From: Tenebrio molitor
Lineage: Eukaryota; Arthropoda; Insecta; Coleoptera; Tenebrionidae
Assembly (NCBI RefSeq): GCF_963966145.1
Contig: NC_091051.1
Location: 1,054,001 to 1,118,000, forward strand
DNA: 64,000 bases
Direction: 5' to 3'
How positions within the stretch are numbered: the stretch's first letter is position 1; each line of letters begins with the position of its first letter. Under the pieces are notes generated by a model. It had not been told where the DNA came from. It saw nothing but the letters and a program-made list of their open reading frames with translations, and searched no databases. Positions 45,858 to 58,143 of this stretch are shown one piece after another. A program made the translations under genes and the position numbers.

Positions 45858-47406
45858 TATTGGTAGATTGGAGAGTTGTTTTTTGACCCGGAAACGGCGA
45901 AATATTTCGCGGCACCCTTTTCGCCTCCGGTGGACTGGGCCCCATCCACCTAACGAGCCCGACTCCGTCAAAGCAAATTAAGTTATAGATCAAGTAGTCA
46001 ACAATGAGGGCCTCCCATCGGGTCGCGCGTCTTTGTACACATTTAAAACAGATCACAATATACACAGTGTTATTGTTGCGATCGGCATGAGGCCTCTATA
46101 ATGTTAGACGCCGCCAGGGGGCGCTACCCCGCAGCTTCCGAACAACTCCGCCGACCAGTAAAAATGTTTATTGCTCGAATAAATTGGTCCTCCGGATTCG
46201 AACAATGATTTTTTTTCGCCGCCGTTATTATCTCAATTAAAATCCTAACTAGAAATGCATGTCGGTCGATTTCGGACGCGGACAACTTGATTAGTTTAAA
46301 TTACATATAATTAAGAGCGTGATTAGGCCCAGGAATTGATATGCACGCCACGGGACGGACAAGTTCCACCGAAAGGTGCTAAGTTCGGCTAAGCCGCTTT
46401 GGGCGCGAAATCTCGAGTGCCAACCCTTGATCCGGATTTGGTCCGGGTGGTCCGGCTAATTAAGGCGATCGCTGAAATCGATCCTTCTGGCCAAAATCTC
46501 GTGTTTCGCGCATTGTCCAAGCCAAAGGGCCGAAAAAATTCATAATGAAAATTTGGTGAAAAGGACTCGTCCAGTTGGCGATTTCTATTGAATTCGGCGT
46601 GTGCTGCGGACGTGGCGTGTGCAGATTAAGACACGAAAAGGCTCGAGTTTCAAGATAATTGAGTTAAAAGCGGAACGGGGCTTAGCTGTGTACAATAAAC
46701 AGGCGGACAATGCAGATTCCGAATCCTGCCAAGACTCTAATCCGTCCATTAGCGCCCAGTCACCGCCTCACCCAAAACTCCCGAACCGTTCCCGGATCTA
46801 ATTGGTCTTGTATTGAGTTACACTTGTCCACCCTCGATCCGGGACCAATTCTTCAATTGATACCATCTAGAAGAGGGCGCCAATTAAATTTCGATGCACA
46901 GATACGGATTGTCCTGTTGTTTGGCCGGACACGTGATCCATTGTAAACAAGTGTTAACCCTTTCTTCTGCGCTTCTAATTCTTGCTACACTATCGACGAT
47001 GTATCTGTGTGTTCGACACGAGTGGGTTTTTTCTTTTTTCGAGACGGCGGTTATATAACCGTCGCTTTTGCGAACCCACTCGAATAGATAGAAGAGTATC
47101 CATTTCAGTCGTGTGTTATTGTTGCGGTTGAAGTGCATTCGGGGCATCTGCTCCGACCACTTCACCACCACTTGTTAATTATGTTGATACAGGGGCGAGT
47201 GTGTAAACAAACTTGTTCCTGCACCGATGGTTTTATTAAATTAGCTGGATGCAGAACACCCCGACTGGACCAAACGACTCGGTTCCTTTTTCTCTCCAAA
47301 TTTTGCACGAGCTACATAATTCTAACACCACCGAAAAGTTATGTCAACGGTGCAAATTGGTACATCACACGTTTGAGCCGAAGAAACCACTCAAGATTCC
47401 ATGATC
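45858..47406. other. CpG-rich unique DNA, no gene seen
   Basis: Gene-free apart from short composition-driven frames (up to 95 codons). It contains the nested double hairpin at 47019-47082. The TTCGAATCC word near 46190 is not part of a tRNA. Confidence 0.4.
47019..47082. repeat. Nested double hairpin, 64 bp
   Basis: The outer stem CGAGTGGGTT (47019-47028) pairs with AACCCACTCG (47073-47082), 10 of 10. Inside it the segment GACGGCGGTTATATAACCGTC (47043-47063) is itself palindromic, missing by one base. Not found elsewhere in the window. Confidence 0.75.
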
Positions 47407-48195
47407 ATTGAATTTCAGTGGTCATTGCTCACTGAAAATAGTGAGCAAAGATGGCAAAGTGAATGTTTTGAGAGTTTGTGGATAGAGGGCGCCAAATATG
47501 TTGCACTGAAAGTTTTTTTAATCTCTTTTTAAAATACTTTCTGAATATTAGTAACTAAAACTTGTCTGATTTTTGACTTATTTAAATTTTGAAACTGTTA
47601 TTTACATTTCAATTGACGAAAAAACGTGAAATTGCTTGGGGTAAGTTTCCGGGAAAATTCATGCTAAATGCATTGTGTGTTGGTATCGCCGATTAAACTA
47701 AAATCAGTAAACCAATCACAAACACGCAACGCCTAACAACATAACCTCTTTTGTTTGGAATTTTGTTGATCCACGTTTTGTTGTGAAAAACTGTTTTAGT
47801 GAGTTCCTTGTTGGGCTAATTTTGTAAAAGTTATTGTTTCAGTGATTTTTAACAGTTATGAAAAATAGTGATGCAGATAGATAATGATAAGTATGTACAG
47901 TTTACGTTAATATAACCTCATTTTTTACTCTTGTCATGTTTTTGGGATTTTGATTTATTTACATTAAAAAATAGTGATTTGCGGCATAATAAGGGGTAGG
48001 CAGCAGGTGAAAGCGATGATTTAATTACACTCACTGCAATTAACTCAAAATTCAAAAAGTGACAAAAAAATGATGCCCGAAATTTCGATTCCGCGACTCT
48101 TTTTTATGATCGTGGAAAAAAATCAGATTCAACACGCATGAGCAAATGTGCATTTAATCACTTGTAATAACTTCCGTACTCATGATTAAATGCAC
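47407..48195 (+). mobile_element. Repeat D, copy 2 (about 0.79 kb)
   Basis: It starts ATTGAATTTCAGTGG and aligns with copy 1 throughout, with small deletions near the start. The right end has a palindrome, GTGCATTTAATCA...TGATTAAATGCAC (about 48148-48195), of which copy 1 keeps a single arm. It contains GTTGCACTGAAAG, the uninterrupted form of the site hit by element T in copy 3. Confidence 0.82.
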
Positions 48196-49853
48196 TACTT
48201 TGGCTCAGTTGTAAAAATAGCTATTTTCTACTCAGCCCCGGTTATCCTCTATGCTTCTTACTTTGCAACAGAATCTAGGGCAAATTGCTTTGTAAGGTTG
48301 GTATTAAATGACGTAAGACAGACGGAAACGTTAATTCACGTTAAACAAAACGGGAATCAGCAAAAAGCAGTAGGTATCGCATTTGCTTCCCTAATTTCAG
48401 GTGGCACCAAAATACTTTCGTGGGAGTCGCTCATTTTGACAAAATAATAATCTTGTAATCAGGCGGAAAGTGTTACCAACCCAATTGTAAAAAAGTTACT
48501 GATGCTAAATTAGTTATTTTTCATTTTGTTTTTAAATATTTTTGAGTTATTCGTTACAAAAAATATTTTACCTACCTTTTTCGGGAAGAAATTTCCCTCA
48601 AACGTTAGGTAAATTGATGAATCGATTTGTACCGGCAGCATATTTTTCGACAGTAAAATAAATGGAAGCAAAATTTTAATGTGCGGACCGTTTAGGAACC
48701 TACGGTTCGAATTTTCGGTGCCCATAAATAAATTTCAATCCTTCAATTAATTTAATTTATATGGTCACAATAAAACTTAATAACTTCAGTGTAAATTTTT
48801 ATTGGCAGTCATTAACCGAACTAATGGTCTGTTTCGCAATTTACACTCTCTGAAAAAAATACTTCCATAAACAATTTTTATCATGGGCCGTTTCGGCTCG
48901 AGTCACGAGCGGTATTTTAAATTACCACCAATAAATAACTGGCTAATTGTAGGTGAGGCCGACCGAGCACAATTAATTTAATTATGTCATCGATCGCCAT
49001 CAATCTCGACTCGCATCGAAATCATTTTTCGAGATAGGGACACGGGTTTGTTCGATCACCGTGTACACCGCTAATTAACCGGACGCATTAACGTTTCAGA
49101 TACGTCAAATGAGCCATTTAGTGTGACGTGGAGTGCACTCTGAAAGCCATTACGGCGTCGTCGACGCGGCTCGAAGAATCGGGGGTTGGGAGGGGGCGCA
49201 ATGAATATATTACTGTCTCTTTGCGGCAATTTGTAAGGATTTGAGGCCTCCCGTGGTGTCTTTGTGAAATATAAATTATCGAAAGTCGGCCGTTTCTTTG
49301 CGCGAGTCGCTATTAAAACTACAAATTGTCCTTATAATACTAATAGATGTCGCGGGGGACATCCGATCCTCGCGCTTATCCTCGATTTCGGTTATAAATT
49401 CACAAAGGTTGGATTAATGCCGCCATTTGTAAAGCGTCCGATTCACAATCTCTCTTGTTTACTCTCACGATTTTTTTCCACGGAGAGAGTATTTAAATTT
49501 TTATTGCCCCCCAGTTATCGTTCGCATCTTCGGATACGTTTTTATAAGCGCTCGGACACGGAGCAATCTTAATTTTCCATTACATTCACACGACACTCAG
49601 TGAGAAACTGATAACCTTCTAATACGGGGAACCACCTACAACGACCCAAAACACTCCTTATCGACGACGACTTGACGGTTGATATCTTAATATTACCGAA
49701 GTCTATCTTAAATGGAGCCACTATTAATTAAGCCGTATTGGCAACCCCAAGAAATATCTAATCTTTTGCTTGTTGTCAACCGGACGGTCCATTAAGCACA
49801 GGGAGGGGCGCCTCAAAAAAATTCAGACCCCACGATGACACCTTTCGTCATGG
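48196..49853. other. Unique DNA, no gene seen
   Basis: 48.2-48.9 kb is AT-rich with small open frames (85 codons at 48190-48447); the rest is CpG-rich. No repeat termini or exon signals that agree with each other. Confidence 0.4.
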
Positions 49854-50164
49854 AAATGAAATCCTGCGTTGGAAAAATTAAACCGTTTAGAACAGTGTAA
49901 AGTTTGAATTTCCCGCCGTTTCAGACGAATGACATTTGTTTATGTTTAATCGGGACATAATTGAACATATTTGTTTTCACCAAAAAGGTTCCCTTAGATA
50001 TTTGCTTCGAGAATAGGAATCGTTTTTAATATAAAACATTGCAAAGAAAGATTTTTTTGGCTGTAAATTTTAGGTTAACTGTCAACATGCTCCAATTAAT
50101 CTACGCTTCAAAAAAGCCCAACAATTGATGGTTTCCAACGCCTTCCCAGCCCAAGATTTCATTA
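49854..50164 (+). mobile_element. Repeat C, copy 3 (about 311 bp)
   Basis: Left end AAATGAAATCCTGCGTTGGA; right end TTCCCAGCCCAAGATTTCAT. Same orientation as copy 1, with a 10-bp insertion after TTTTCACCAA and a small deletion relative to it. Both ends present. Non-coding. Confidence 0.82.
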
Positions 50165-52119
50165 TAAATCGTGGACGATTTCACGAGGCGAACTTCTCGT
50201 CGAATTAGAATTTAAAATGCGAAAATTAGAATATTTCGGTTGACGCTGATCGTCGGCAAAAAACTAATTAAGTCGCTGATTTAAGAATACTCATTAGCGC
50301 CACTCTTGCGCCACCAGAACAATTCTCGAAAAGAAAAAAAATTCCACCTGTCCGTGATGATTTTATTAAAAGAGCGAAGGAGATTTGAGAGTTAAATTGA
50401 AAAAGCGCGTCCGAAAACGATGTGAAAATTCTTATCGCGGCGATAACGAAGGAACCGTTGTTTTAATCAGGGTCGCACCATTAAAGTGTTATTAAGGTCA
50501 AGAATGCGCCGGAAAAAGTCGTCGCCGAGCTGGGACGGTGCGAGCTTTTTGCCCGGATTTGGCGCTTTTTCCGGAATTAATCGACGGACGGCAAGAAACG
50601 CACCGAACCACCCACGGCACCTGCGACAGGAAGCGTTTATAAAGAAATTACAGCGACCGCAACCCCACCCCGGAATTACCGGATAATTTTATCGCGTGAT
50701 AACTGCGAGAGGACGACTCAATCCAGGCTGTGATTTATTTCGGTCGCCCGCCACGAAATTCCACCGGATCCCACAAATTGGGGGACAACGAAACCCCATT
50801 AAGAAACGGATCGCAAAAATACAATTTGACGTTGTTGTGTCGATTCGGGGGCGGCGATCCATCACCGGAGCGCCTAATAAGAAGGGAGAACGGCGGGGTG
50901 GGTCGCGCCGCTAACGAGGGGCCCAAGGCGACGGCCGAGTGGGGGTGGCCGCGTCTGCCCCCGCGGGAAACTGCGATTTATGAACCGACCCCGCCTTTAT
51001 GTGTCCATATTTTGTCGATCTTGACATGATGCAGCTCCGAGAACGAGGGCGCTTATTAAAATGTAGCCCTCAGCACCCACGCCGTGATGTATTGACGGGG
51101 CGATTTTCGTAAGGGGATGGTGGTATCGAGTCGGACGATTTTCTCGGTCGTGGACGCGGTCCGGGTCGGTGGTGGTAATTCAAACTTGATTAGAAGCAGG
51201 GGTGTGACCTTGGGATGCACCTGTACGTGCCGACACATGTACACCTGTACCACCGATCAACCTCCCCTTCGCCTCGCGGAGACGGACAACCGACCCTCGA
51301 GAATTAGGCGCGTGGCCGGACGAGGGCACTTAAGACGTTTTCCAACGGCACAAAGAGATTTTCGGTCCGAGTTGGACAGCTCAAAATTAAAAAATCACGT
51401 TTGCGGATACACCAAATTAAAATGTTTCTCCGAGTCTTATTAATTATTATTCCGGTCTTAGTTCGCGATTATTTGAACAGTCTGAACTGGTCAAGAGTAG
51501 TTTGTTACAAATTTTGTTTACTTTCCGTACGTGACAGCTGGTGCAGCTCTAACCTCTAATCTGTAAAAGCATCTTCACTTCTCATTTTGATCAAAAACTG
51601 TCTTTTTTTCAAAACTAACCGATATTCAATATTAATGAACTGTTTGTTCAACTGTGCAAAAGGCAATGATGACAGAAAATTATTTCCTCCACGGGTGCAA
51701 GATCAACAGTGGGTGAGTGGTTCGTCGCTTGGCTAAATGCTGGACATGCATTGAAGTGAAAACTTCTTTAGGCGCACCACATAAATTTTATTCCCGGGCA
51801 GTGAATTAAATAGTTTCGACACGCCAAAATCGTTCGTAACAAGCTAAAATCGTTCACCACACGTTAAAATTTCGGGAGTCGAGTTTAGCGGAGCGAGAAA
51901 CCATAGATGGAAGAGAATAATATGATAATAGCAAGAAACAGACTGTGCGTCAATTGTCACTTCTAAATTTTCATTGTTCAGTGTGTTTTCATTGAGTTGC
52001 TAAATGTAAACGATAGTGCAGAGCTGCAATATATAAAAACGATAAAGACACGATAAATATTGTAAGTTCACAGATGGATGTAGGATTTAGTAGGCAATTC
52101 TTAATTACATGGCTTCAAC
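50165..52119. other. Mostly CpG-rich unique DNA, no gene seen
   Basis: GC-rich frames on both strands at 50.5-51.4 kb (up to 108 codons) have no recognised domain. 51.5-52.1 kb is AT-rich. Around 51825-51870 the word AAAATCGTTC recurs about every 22 bases (two copies and a degenerate third). Confidence 0.4.
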
Positions 52120-52666
52120 CATGGCCTCCTAGATCGAAAGAGACAAAGTCTCTCATATGGCCCGCCGCATTGGCTAGTTTCAGTGTTTTGAAGAGGGCAG
52201 CACATTAAGGGGCTTGGAGGGTTGCCTATCCTCAGTAACATAACCTCAAAAATGGACAGTGTAAGGTTAGAACAGTAAAAATATTAAATTTTGAGATTTC
52301 ACTGTGAGAATGACAAACTTTTATTCATTTTTTATACAAAATTATCGAAAAGTCGATCAATAAGTTGAGAAATATTTTTTATTTCTCAAAATTAGGCGCC
52401 TACTGTAAGCCTCCATGATTGAAAAGTAGAGGGAACTACTATTGGGGATGTCATTATCTATGGGATGTCTGGGAGGTCCATTAAATATGATTAAATACAT
52501 TCCGACGATGCGGCCTGCCATAACCTTACATTGTCCATTATGTAAGGTTATGTTACTGGAGATAGGCAACCCTCCAAGCCCCTTAATGTGCTGCCTGAAA
52601 CTAGCTAATAACGACTGGCCTTATAAGAGACTTTGTCTTTTTCGACCTAGGAGGCCATGGTGCATG
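52120..52666. mobile_element. hAT-like element M, copy 2 (about 547 bp)
   Basis: Left terminus CATGGCCTCCTAGATCGAAA; right arm TTTTTCGACCTAGGAGGCCA. The long inverted repeats include GGCAGCACATTAAGGGGCTT and GGAGGGTTGCCTATC on the left and their inverses on the right. The flanks GCTTCAAC (52112-52119) and GTTTCAAC (52667-52674) form an 8-bp duplication with one mismatch, provided the right end includes an extra GTGCATG. The 106-codon frame inside is the arm itself, not a gene. Confidence 0.8.
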
Positions 52667-55600
52667 GTTTCAACAATTCATCTACTGGAAAAATCTGTGT
52701 GTGTAACAAAATGTGAAGCGAGAAATGGACAAATTATCATAATACAAGGTAACTATAAATGATTGTCTGGTCTCGTGCTATGAAAACTTGTGTTCTGAAA
52801 TACAAGAAATCATCGTCAAGGAAATAAAGCCAAAATAAAACTTAGACATAAAAACCTAACCTCACAAATTTTGTAAGTCTACCTCTAAAAGCGGGCGTAT
52901 TTGCAGTTTCTATTGAAAAATACCGTAGAGGGGTACCCCTCTACGAAAAATAGAGATTTTTGGTGTTTATTTAAAAACAGCATTGGATTTAAATAATATG
53001 TATTAATTATTTATGCATTGTCGGGGCGACACCAAAATATTTCTTCGTCTGATCAATGAGAGCTAAATGTGGTCGTATCATTCAATTTAAACGTATATTT
53101 AAACAATCATCGTCAATTATAGTTTAGAAAATGCACACACACACGCTAATCTAGAATGCGTTAAGTAAACATAGCTCCGGGGCTCTGTATTATATTTTTT
53201 TGAGGCGCGCTGAAAAAGCTCTGTCGAATAATACCATACAATTTAGCAGTGTTTTTAATTTGCATAGATATCTGGTACGAGTCTTGACTTCCTCCACGTT
53301 CTATTTGGGCACGCGTTTAACGACGCTTAAACGCGCCCAGATTAATTTAATGAGCGGTTGTGCCGCGCAAGAACCGGGTACGTCGAGATAATCACTCGAA
53401 TTTTGGAAATCCGGCGGTCGCGGCGCCCGGAATCTAGACTGCGGGGCGTGCGAGAGCGTTGCGGGTTGCCTACGCCGGTGAAATTATGCAAAATTTCCGA
53501 AAATAACGCGAGAGAGAGGCAAAAAAGCGCGACACGTTGACCGATCGGCAAAAAAATTGATCTCCGCTGAGATACGGGCGTTGCAAAAAACTAATTTAAT
53601 ATATCGTCGCATTTCGGGTTGTCCAATTAATAAAAAAACCAACAGTATAGAGTGAGAGAGAGAGAGGCGTAAGGCCGAATCAGTTGGCACCTGCTTCAGG
53701 AAGAAGCAGAAGGACAGGTCGGAATATCAAATTGGACCATTCAACCTTATATATTTACAATTAAGTGTGCGGTCCGATATTTATATCAGCAGGTGCACTT
53801 ACGTCACCCAGACACGTTCTTCTGCAGAGCCGGCGGCAGTGCTACCCTCGCCGGATTTTCTCCGAGAATCCGGGGAAAGTCGGCGGTCCGGAGGGGTGGC
53901 GCGGCTCCCGTTTTCGGTTTAATCAGCGTTTTGCGGTTTTGTTTTTTGTCGGCGGTGATTAATCCGGGCGATATGTTTGGAAACGGTGCGGCCAATCGGA
54001 GAGCGCCGTTTCGGGCAGCTGATCCGTCCAATGTACAACCATTTCCGGATGGTTGTTGGTAAAAAATTGGTGAGTTTTTTCGACGCCTTAAACGCAGCCA
54101 AATTTAATTAGACGGGCGGTCCGTCTTATCAAATTCCGGCTGGATTTTTTCCAAAATTGCCTCGGATATTGTCCGAGAGTGTTACGAAAGAGGCAATTTT
54201 TTATAATGAGCCTAATCAGGTTTCATTATGCATAATGGAGCACCTTCTGGGCCACAAATTAGTGCGAGTAATGAAGAAATTCCTGGTGGATGGATCTGGG
54301 GGCGATTGTTGATTTACGCGATAATATGCGGATGTCACCGCGACCTCGGTGTGTGTGATTAAACGGGCGGCGGCGACCGTCAACCCAAATGAAATGGTAC
54401 GAAGAAAGCGAAATCAAAAAGGAGCACCCCGACCGCAACAGATAGATCGAATTTTGTCTGACCCGCAATTAATCCCTAATTCTCCCCGTCCCGCTTCTAA
54501 TTCTATACATTTAAGTCATTATGGGGCATTATGAAGTAGCGCGTCTCGATCGGTCCACCAACGAAATTAAAACCGGGACGCTCCGCTGGAAATAAATCTT
54601 ATCCCGCGGGTTCGCCGTCTCTAGCCGAAATTGGCGAGTCAACGACCACGTGGCCAACCCGTGCCGAACAGGTGAATCCACCTGCCGCGGCATAATCACC
54701 AGGTGTAATGAAATAGATTACGGTTTTGCGGCGAACCGGACGATTTGTGAAGAAAGTTGGAGAGGAAATTCGGGACGCGAGCCTTTGCCGCATCGCTAAT
54801 TAGCGATCGGTCATCATTTGTCAAAATATTACTTTTCCACTAACGGGGACGGCGTTATTAATCATCGGTTTGTTACGGTGAGTTTGTGAAATTGCTTCAT
54901 CGCCGATGAGACAAACCAACACGGATCGACGATGGAGGATTAACGACTTCATCAGTGCCGGGCGTCCCCACGGGCGTCAGGTGGCGGCGACGGTTTTTCG
55001 ACTGTTTTTACATTTTTTTTCGCCTTTTATTGGCGTTCCTCCGGGCGGTTGTCCTCGATCGCAGCATTCTTCTGCCGCTTTTGGTCATAATTTTAATAGT
55101 TATTTGCCTGTTGTGACATTTCGCTTGATTTTTATTGTACCTTTTTATTACGGGGAATGTGCGTTTATGTGCATTTTTTCTACTTTAATTTGTCGTCTTT
55201 TCCCACAATTTTTTTTTTCCTGACGCCGCCCGCCGATTCACGCTTGTGCAATTTTAATTAGATTCATTCACATTTTGACACTCGCGCGGTTCATCCCGGA
55301 AACTTACAGTTAGACCAGAATTAATGGATTTTTTCTAAATTCAATTATTCTTAACTGGATATTTTCCAGTGTACTCATTAAGAAAACGGAATTTTTTGCA
55401 CCGACCGCACTATCGACTTATCACAGTTTGAGTCCTGAATTTCCGATGCGACAAAAAAATTACAAATTCACGTCAACACAAATGAAAAAAAAATCGATTA
55501 ATTTTATTTTTATGGTTATAGTCGCGTTAGTCAAATATTTTCATATAGCAAATATTTCTCGTTGATTAATTGTCTTCAATAAAATATTAATTTGAATATT

Positions 55601-55778
55601 TTAAAGTTCGTCCGATCAAATACTGATAAAGTCTGTTCGGATGTCAAAGTTCCTCCACCTGTTGATTAAAAAAATAAATATCCCTACGATAACTGAAAAC
55701 AACATAAATTGGCACAACTGCAACGGCTAAAAATGTCTAAAAATATTTGGCATCGAGGTCGCCTTCAATTCCTTCAAA
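52667..55778. other. Unique DNA, no gene seen
   Basis: Contains the perfect palindrome at 52924-52945, a short AC run (about 53132), a short GA run (about 53654-53665) and an inverted repeat AAAATTGCCTC...GAGGCAATTTT (about 54155-54202). Frames up to 105 codons (54906-55223) are unrecognised. Confidence 0.4.
52924..52945. repeat. Perfect 22-bp palindrome
   Basis: CGTAGAGGGGT followed by ACCCCTCTACG: every base pairs, centred on GGGGTACCCC. It is flanked by AAAAATA-type sequence on both sides and is GC-rich in AT-rich surroundings. No related copy in the window. Confidence 0.9.
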
Positions 55779-56053
55779 TCATAGATAATATAATAATATA
55801 CTATCGTATATAGAATGCAAACTTCAGGAAATTTGTTTGAAATAAAACAAGAGCGCCCTCTACATTTTTGGGGCTAAGTATTAAAAAAAAGAAATAAAAA
55901 TGGATTTTATTATTCTATTTTGCTAAATACCTTCAATTACCTAATAGATAATTTTTCTAATAAGAACAACATCAATTTAAAGAAAAAACCACGACCTCCT
56001 AGAGACTCGTTTTGAAATATGATTTTCCAAAATCTACAACGGACTTTGCGTTC

Positions 56054-56428
56054 TACAGTGTGGAACAAAATGATTGTCATCTAGTTACCTTTGCATTACA
56101 TTACCCTTGTAAAAATAAGAAGGCCTAACCTCAAAATATATATCCAAATTCCAAACTGATTTATTACGAAGGGATGATATGAATGCAAAGTTGAGATTGA
56201 AATTGAAAAGGAGCTAACAAAAGCAAGTCACAGCTAGTGTTGAAAGTGGCCACCAACGTTTGTTAATTCAATTTAGTAAATTATAACAATTGTCAATTCG
56301 ATTGATGACATTTTTTGACAGAACTAATAGTTAGGCACTCTAAAAAAAAAGTAGAGCGGTGCGGGAATATTTACATGTGCAAAAATTCCAAAGCAAACTA
56401 GATGACAATAATTTTGTTCCACACTGTA
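56054..56428. mobile_element. TA-flanked MITE P, 375 bp (TACAGTGTGGAACAAAAT ends)
   Basis: TACAGTGTGGAACAAAATGA then TTGTCATCTAGTT is mirrored by AACTAGATGACAATAATTTT then GTTCCACACTGTA. Terminal repeats about 33 bp. Non-coding. Confidence 0.85.
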
Positions 56429-56494
56429 TATGTTCTATGTTATCAATAGCAATTGTCCAAAACAGACATTTTTCGAATGAAGACGAGTGTCTTA

Positions 56495-57502
56495 TACATG
56501 ATCACAAAAAAACGCCCCAGCTTATATCTTTCTTATTTGACATCCGATTTCAACGAGCAATACATCAAATTAAAGGGTCTAAAAAGTACTATAAACTGGA
56601 TATAAAATGTTGGCCTTAGCAACCCTCCCTTGCCCTGGGTCAAGGGTCAACTTTATTTTTTTTAATGGCAACATACAATTTTTTTGGTACAGTTAGATTC
56701 ATTATGTTTTTCTGAGTTCAAAAATATAGCACACCCTGTATATTTAAATATCATTCTAATTTCTAATTCTAATAGGAATAAGTAGAACTTTATTCGTAAC
56801 AGGCCATGAATTACTTATGAAGACATTTTTGCAGTCTTGGAAACAATATTTATTAAGTAATACAAACAATAAAAATAACAATAATGTTTTTTCAACTGAT
56901 CTGGTCAAATTAAGCACCATTTTGTTCGAGACACTTCGCGTGGCATTCAGAAGGCTTTCAGGTGGCGTTTCTCTGCAAGTAGTAATTTCTATTATTTCCG
57001 AAATATGCTTGCAACATATCCACAATTTCATAATTGTTCATTTTATTTCAGAACACAAAATTGGAGAAAAAAAATTAAACAAAAATTACGACAAATAAAG
57101 TTTATTTTCAAAATAAATGTTTATTTTTTTGTGTTTCCATGGCTAGAAGTATATCTTAAGTAATTCATGGCCTGTAACGAATAAAGTTCTACTTATTCCT
57201 AATGATTTGTAATTGAATTTTATTTATTTCTTATGTTAGAATAACATTTAAATATACAGGCTGTGCTATTTTTTTTAACTCAGAAAAACATAATGAATCT
57301 AACTGTACCAAAAAAATTATATGTTGCTATTTAAAAAATTTAAGTTGACCCTTGACCCTTGTAAGATAGGGTTGCTAAGAGCAACATTTCATATCCAGTT
57401 TATAGTACTTTTTGAACCCTTTAATTTGATGTACCGCTCGTTGAAATCGGATTTCAAATAAGAAAGATATAAGCTGGGGCGTTTTTTTGTGATCACTCTG
57501 TA
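56495..57502. mobile_element. Long palindromic element O, 1,008 bp
   Basis: ATGATCACAAAAAAACGCCC at about 56498 is mirrored by GGGGCGTTTTTTTGTGATCA at 57476-57495, with the right end completing as CTCTGTA. The arms pair for about 330 bp, including GCACACCCTGTATATTTAAA at 56740 against TTTAAATATACAGGCTGTGC at about 57249. A central unpaired part of about 300 bp has a 93-codon plus frame (56817-57098) and a 91-codon minus frame (56756-57031). The minus frame reads ETPPESLLNATRSVSNKM, which faintly recalls the C-terminal tail of mariner transposases; not secure. Confidence 0.75.
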
Positions 57503-57898
57503 TGTATTTGGGAGGCCGTGGAAAAATGATGCATATTCACAGAAACCTGTGTTAGAAACATTACAAGCGACATCTTTATTGGTTGGGGCTAAGCTCTTAA
57601 AACCAAAAAATTTCGCATACATTGACTTTGCATTCTAGTATATTAGTATATTATTGTATTTTCTATGCTTTAAATTTATAACGCATCTCTTAGTGTCAGC
57701 AGCGAGTTTTTCAGAAAATACTTCGGATGACGTAAAAAGACGAGTGGCCTTGACCTGGTGGTAAGTAGGACATCACTTTCAAAATTGTTTTAATTGCTAA
57801 CATTTTACTTTGCACGCTAAACGTTTATCTTCTGTTCAAATAGTGTTTCTAACCTCAAAATTTGCAAGACGCAAACCTTGAGAGTTGAAGTTACGACG

Positions 57899-58143
57899 TA
57901 CAGTTGCGAACACGGAATTTTAGACATCAAATTTATGTCAATTGAAAAAAAGTCAATCTAAGTCACGCTTTATTGTCATTATGATTGACGTTTGAAACTA
58001 TTTGACATTTGAACATTTATTTTTGGCATGTCAATATGATAAAAATGACAAAAATCGAAAGTGAGGTTAGTTGTTAAAACCAGTTTTACATTTTTATGTC
58101 ATTCAAATGACAAATCGTCCAAGATTCCGTGTCCGCAATAGTA
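57899..58143. mobile_element. TA-flanked MITE Q, 245 bp
   Basis: TACAGTTGCGAACACGGAAT then TTTAGACATCAAATT is mirrored by ATGACAAATCGTCCAAGATT then CCGTGTCCGCAATAGTA. It shares with MITE E the terminal pattern TAC-GT-GCG-C-AAT-TTGG-CG and the following TGTCATTT, so the two are probably related families. Confidence 0.75.

Larger units (their letters stand above)
55779..57667. mobile_element. Composite AT-rich element with outer inverted repeats
   Basis: TCATAGATAATATAATAATA then TACTATCGTATATAGAATGC (55779-55822) recurs inverted at 57623-57667. The 1.9-kb segment between contains MITE P and palindrome O. The outer arms are only about 45 bp and AT-rich, so the outer unit is less certain than the two inner ones. 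Confidence 0.5.

Noticed and set aside
46180..46215. TTCGAATCC word on the minus strand, like a tRNA T-loop
   Set aside because: The bases on either side do not form a T-stem, and there is no A-box or acceptor stem at the right distance. Similar words at 25955 and 37312 fail for the same reason.
52442..52762. 106-codon plus frame
   Set aside because: It lies in the right half of hAT-like element M and has no transposase motif.
53130..53670. Short AC and GA runs
   Set aside because: Only five to seven units each; ordinary microsatellites.
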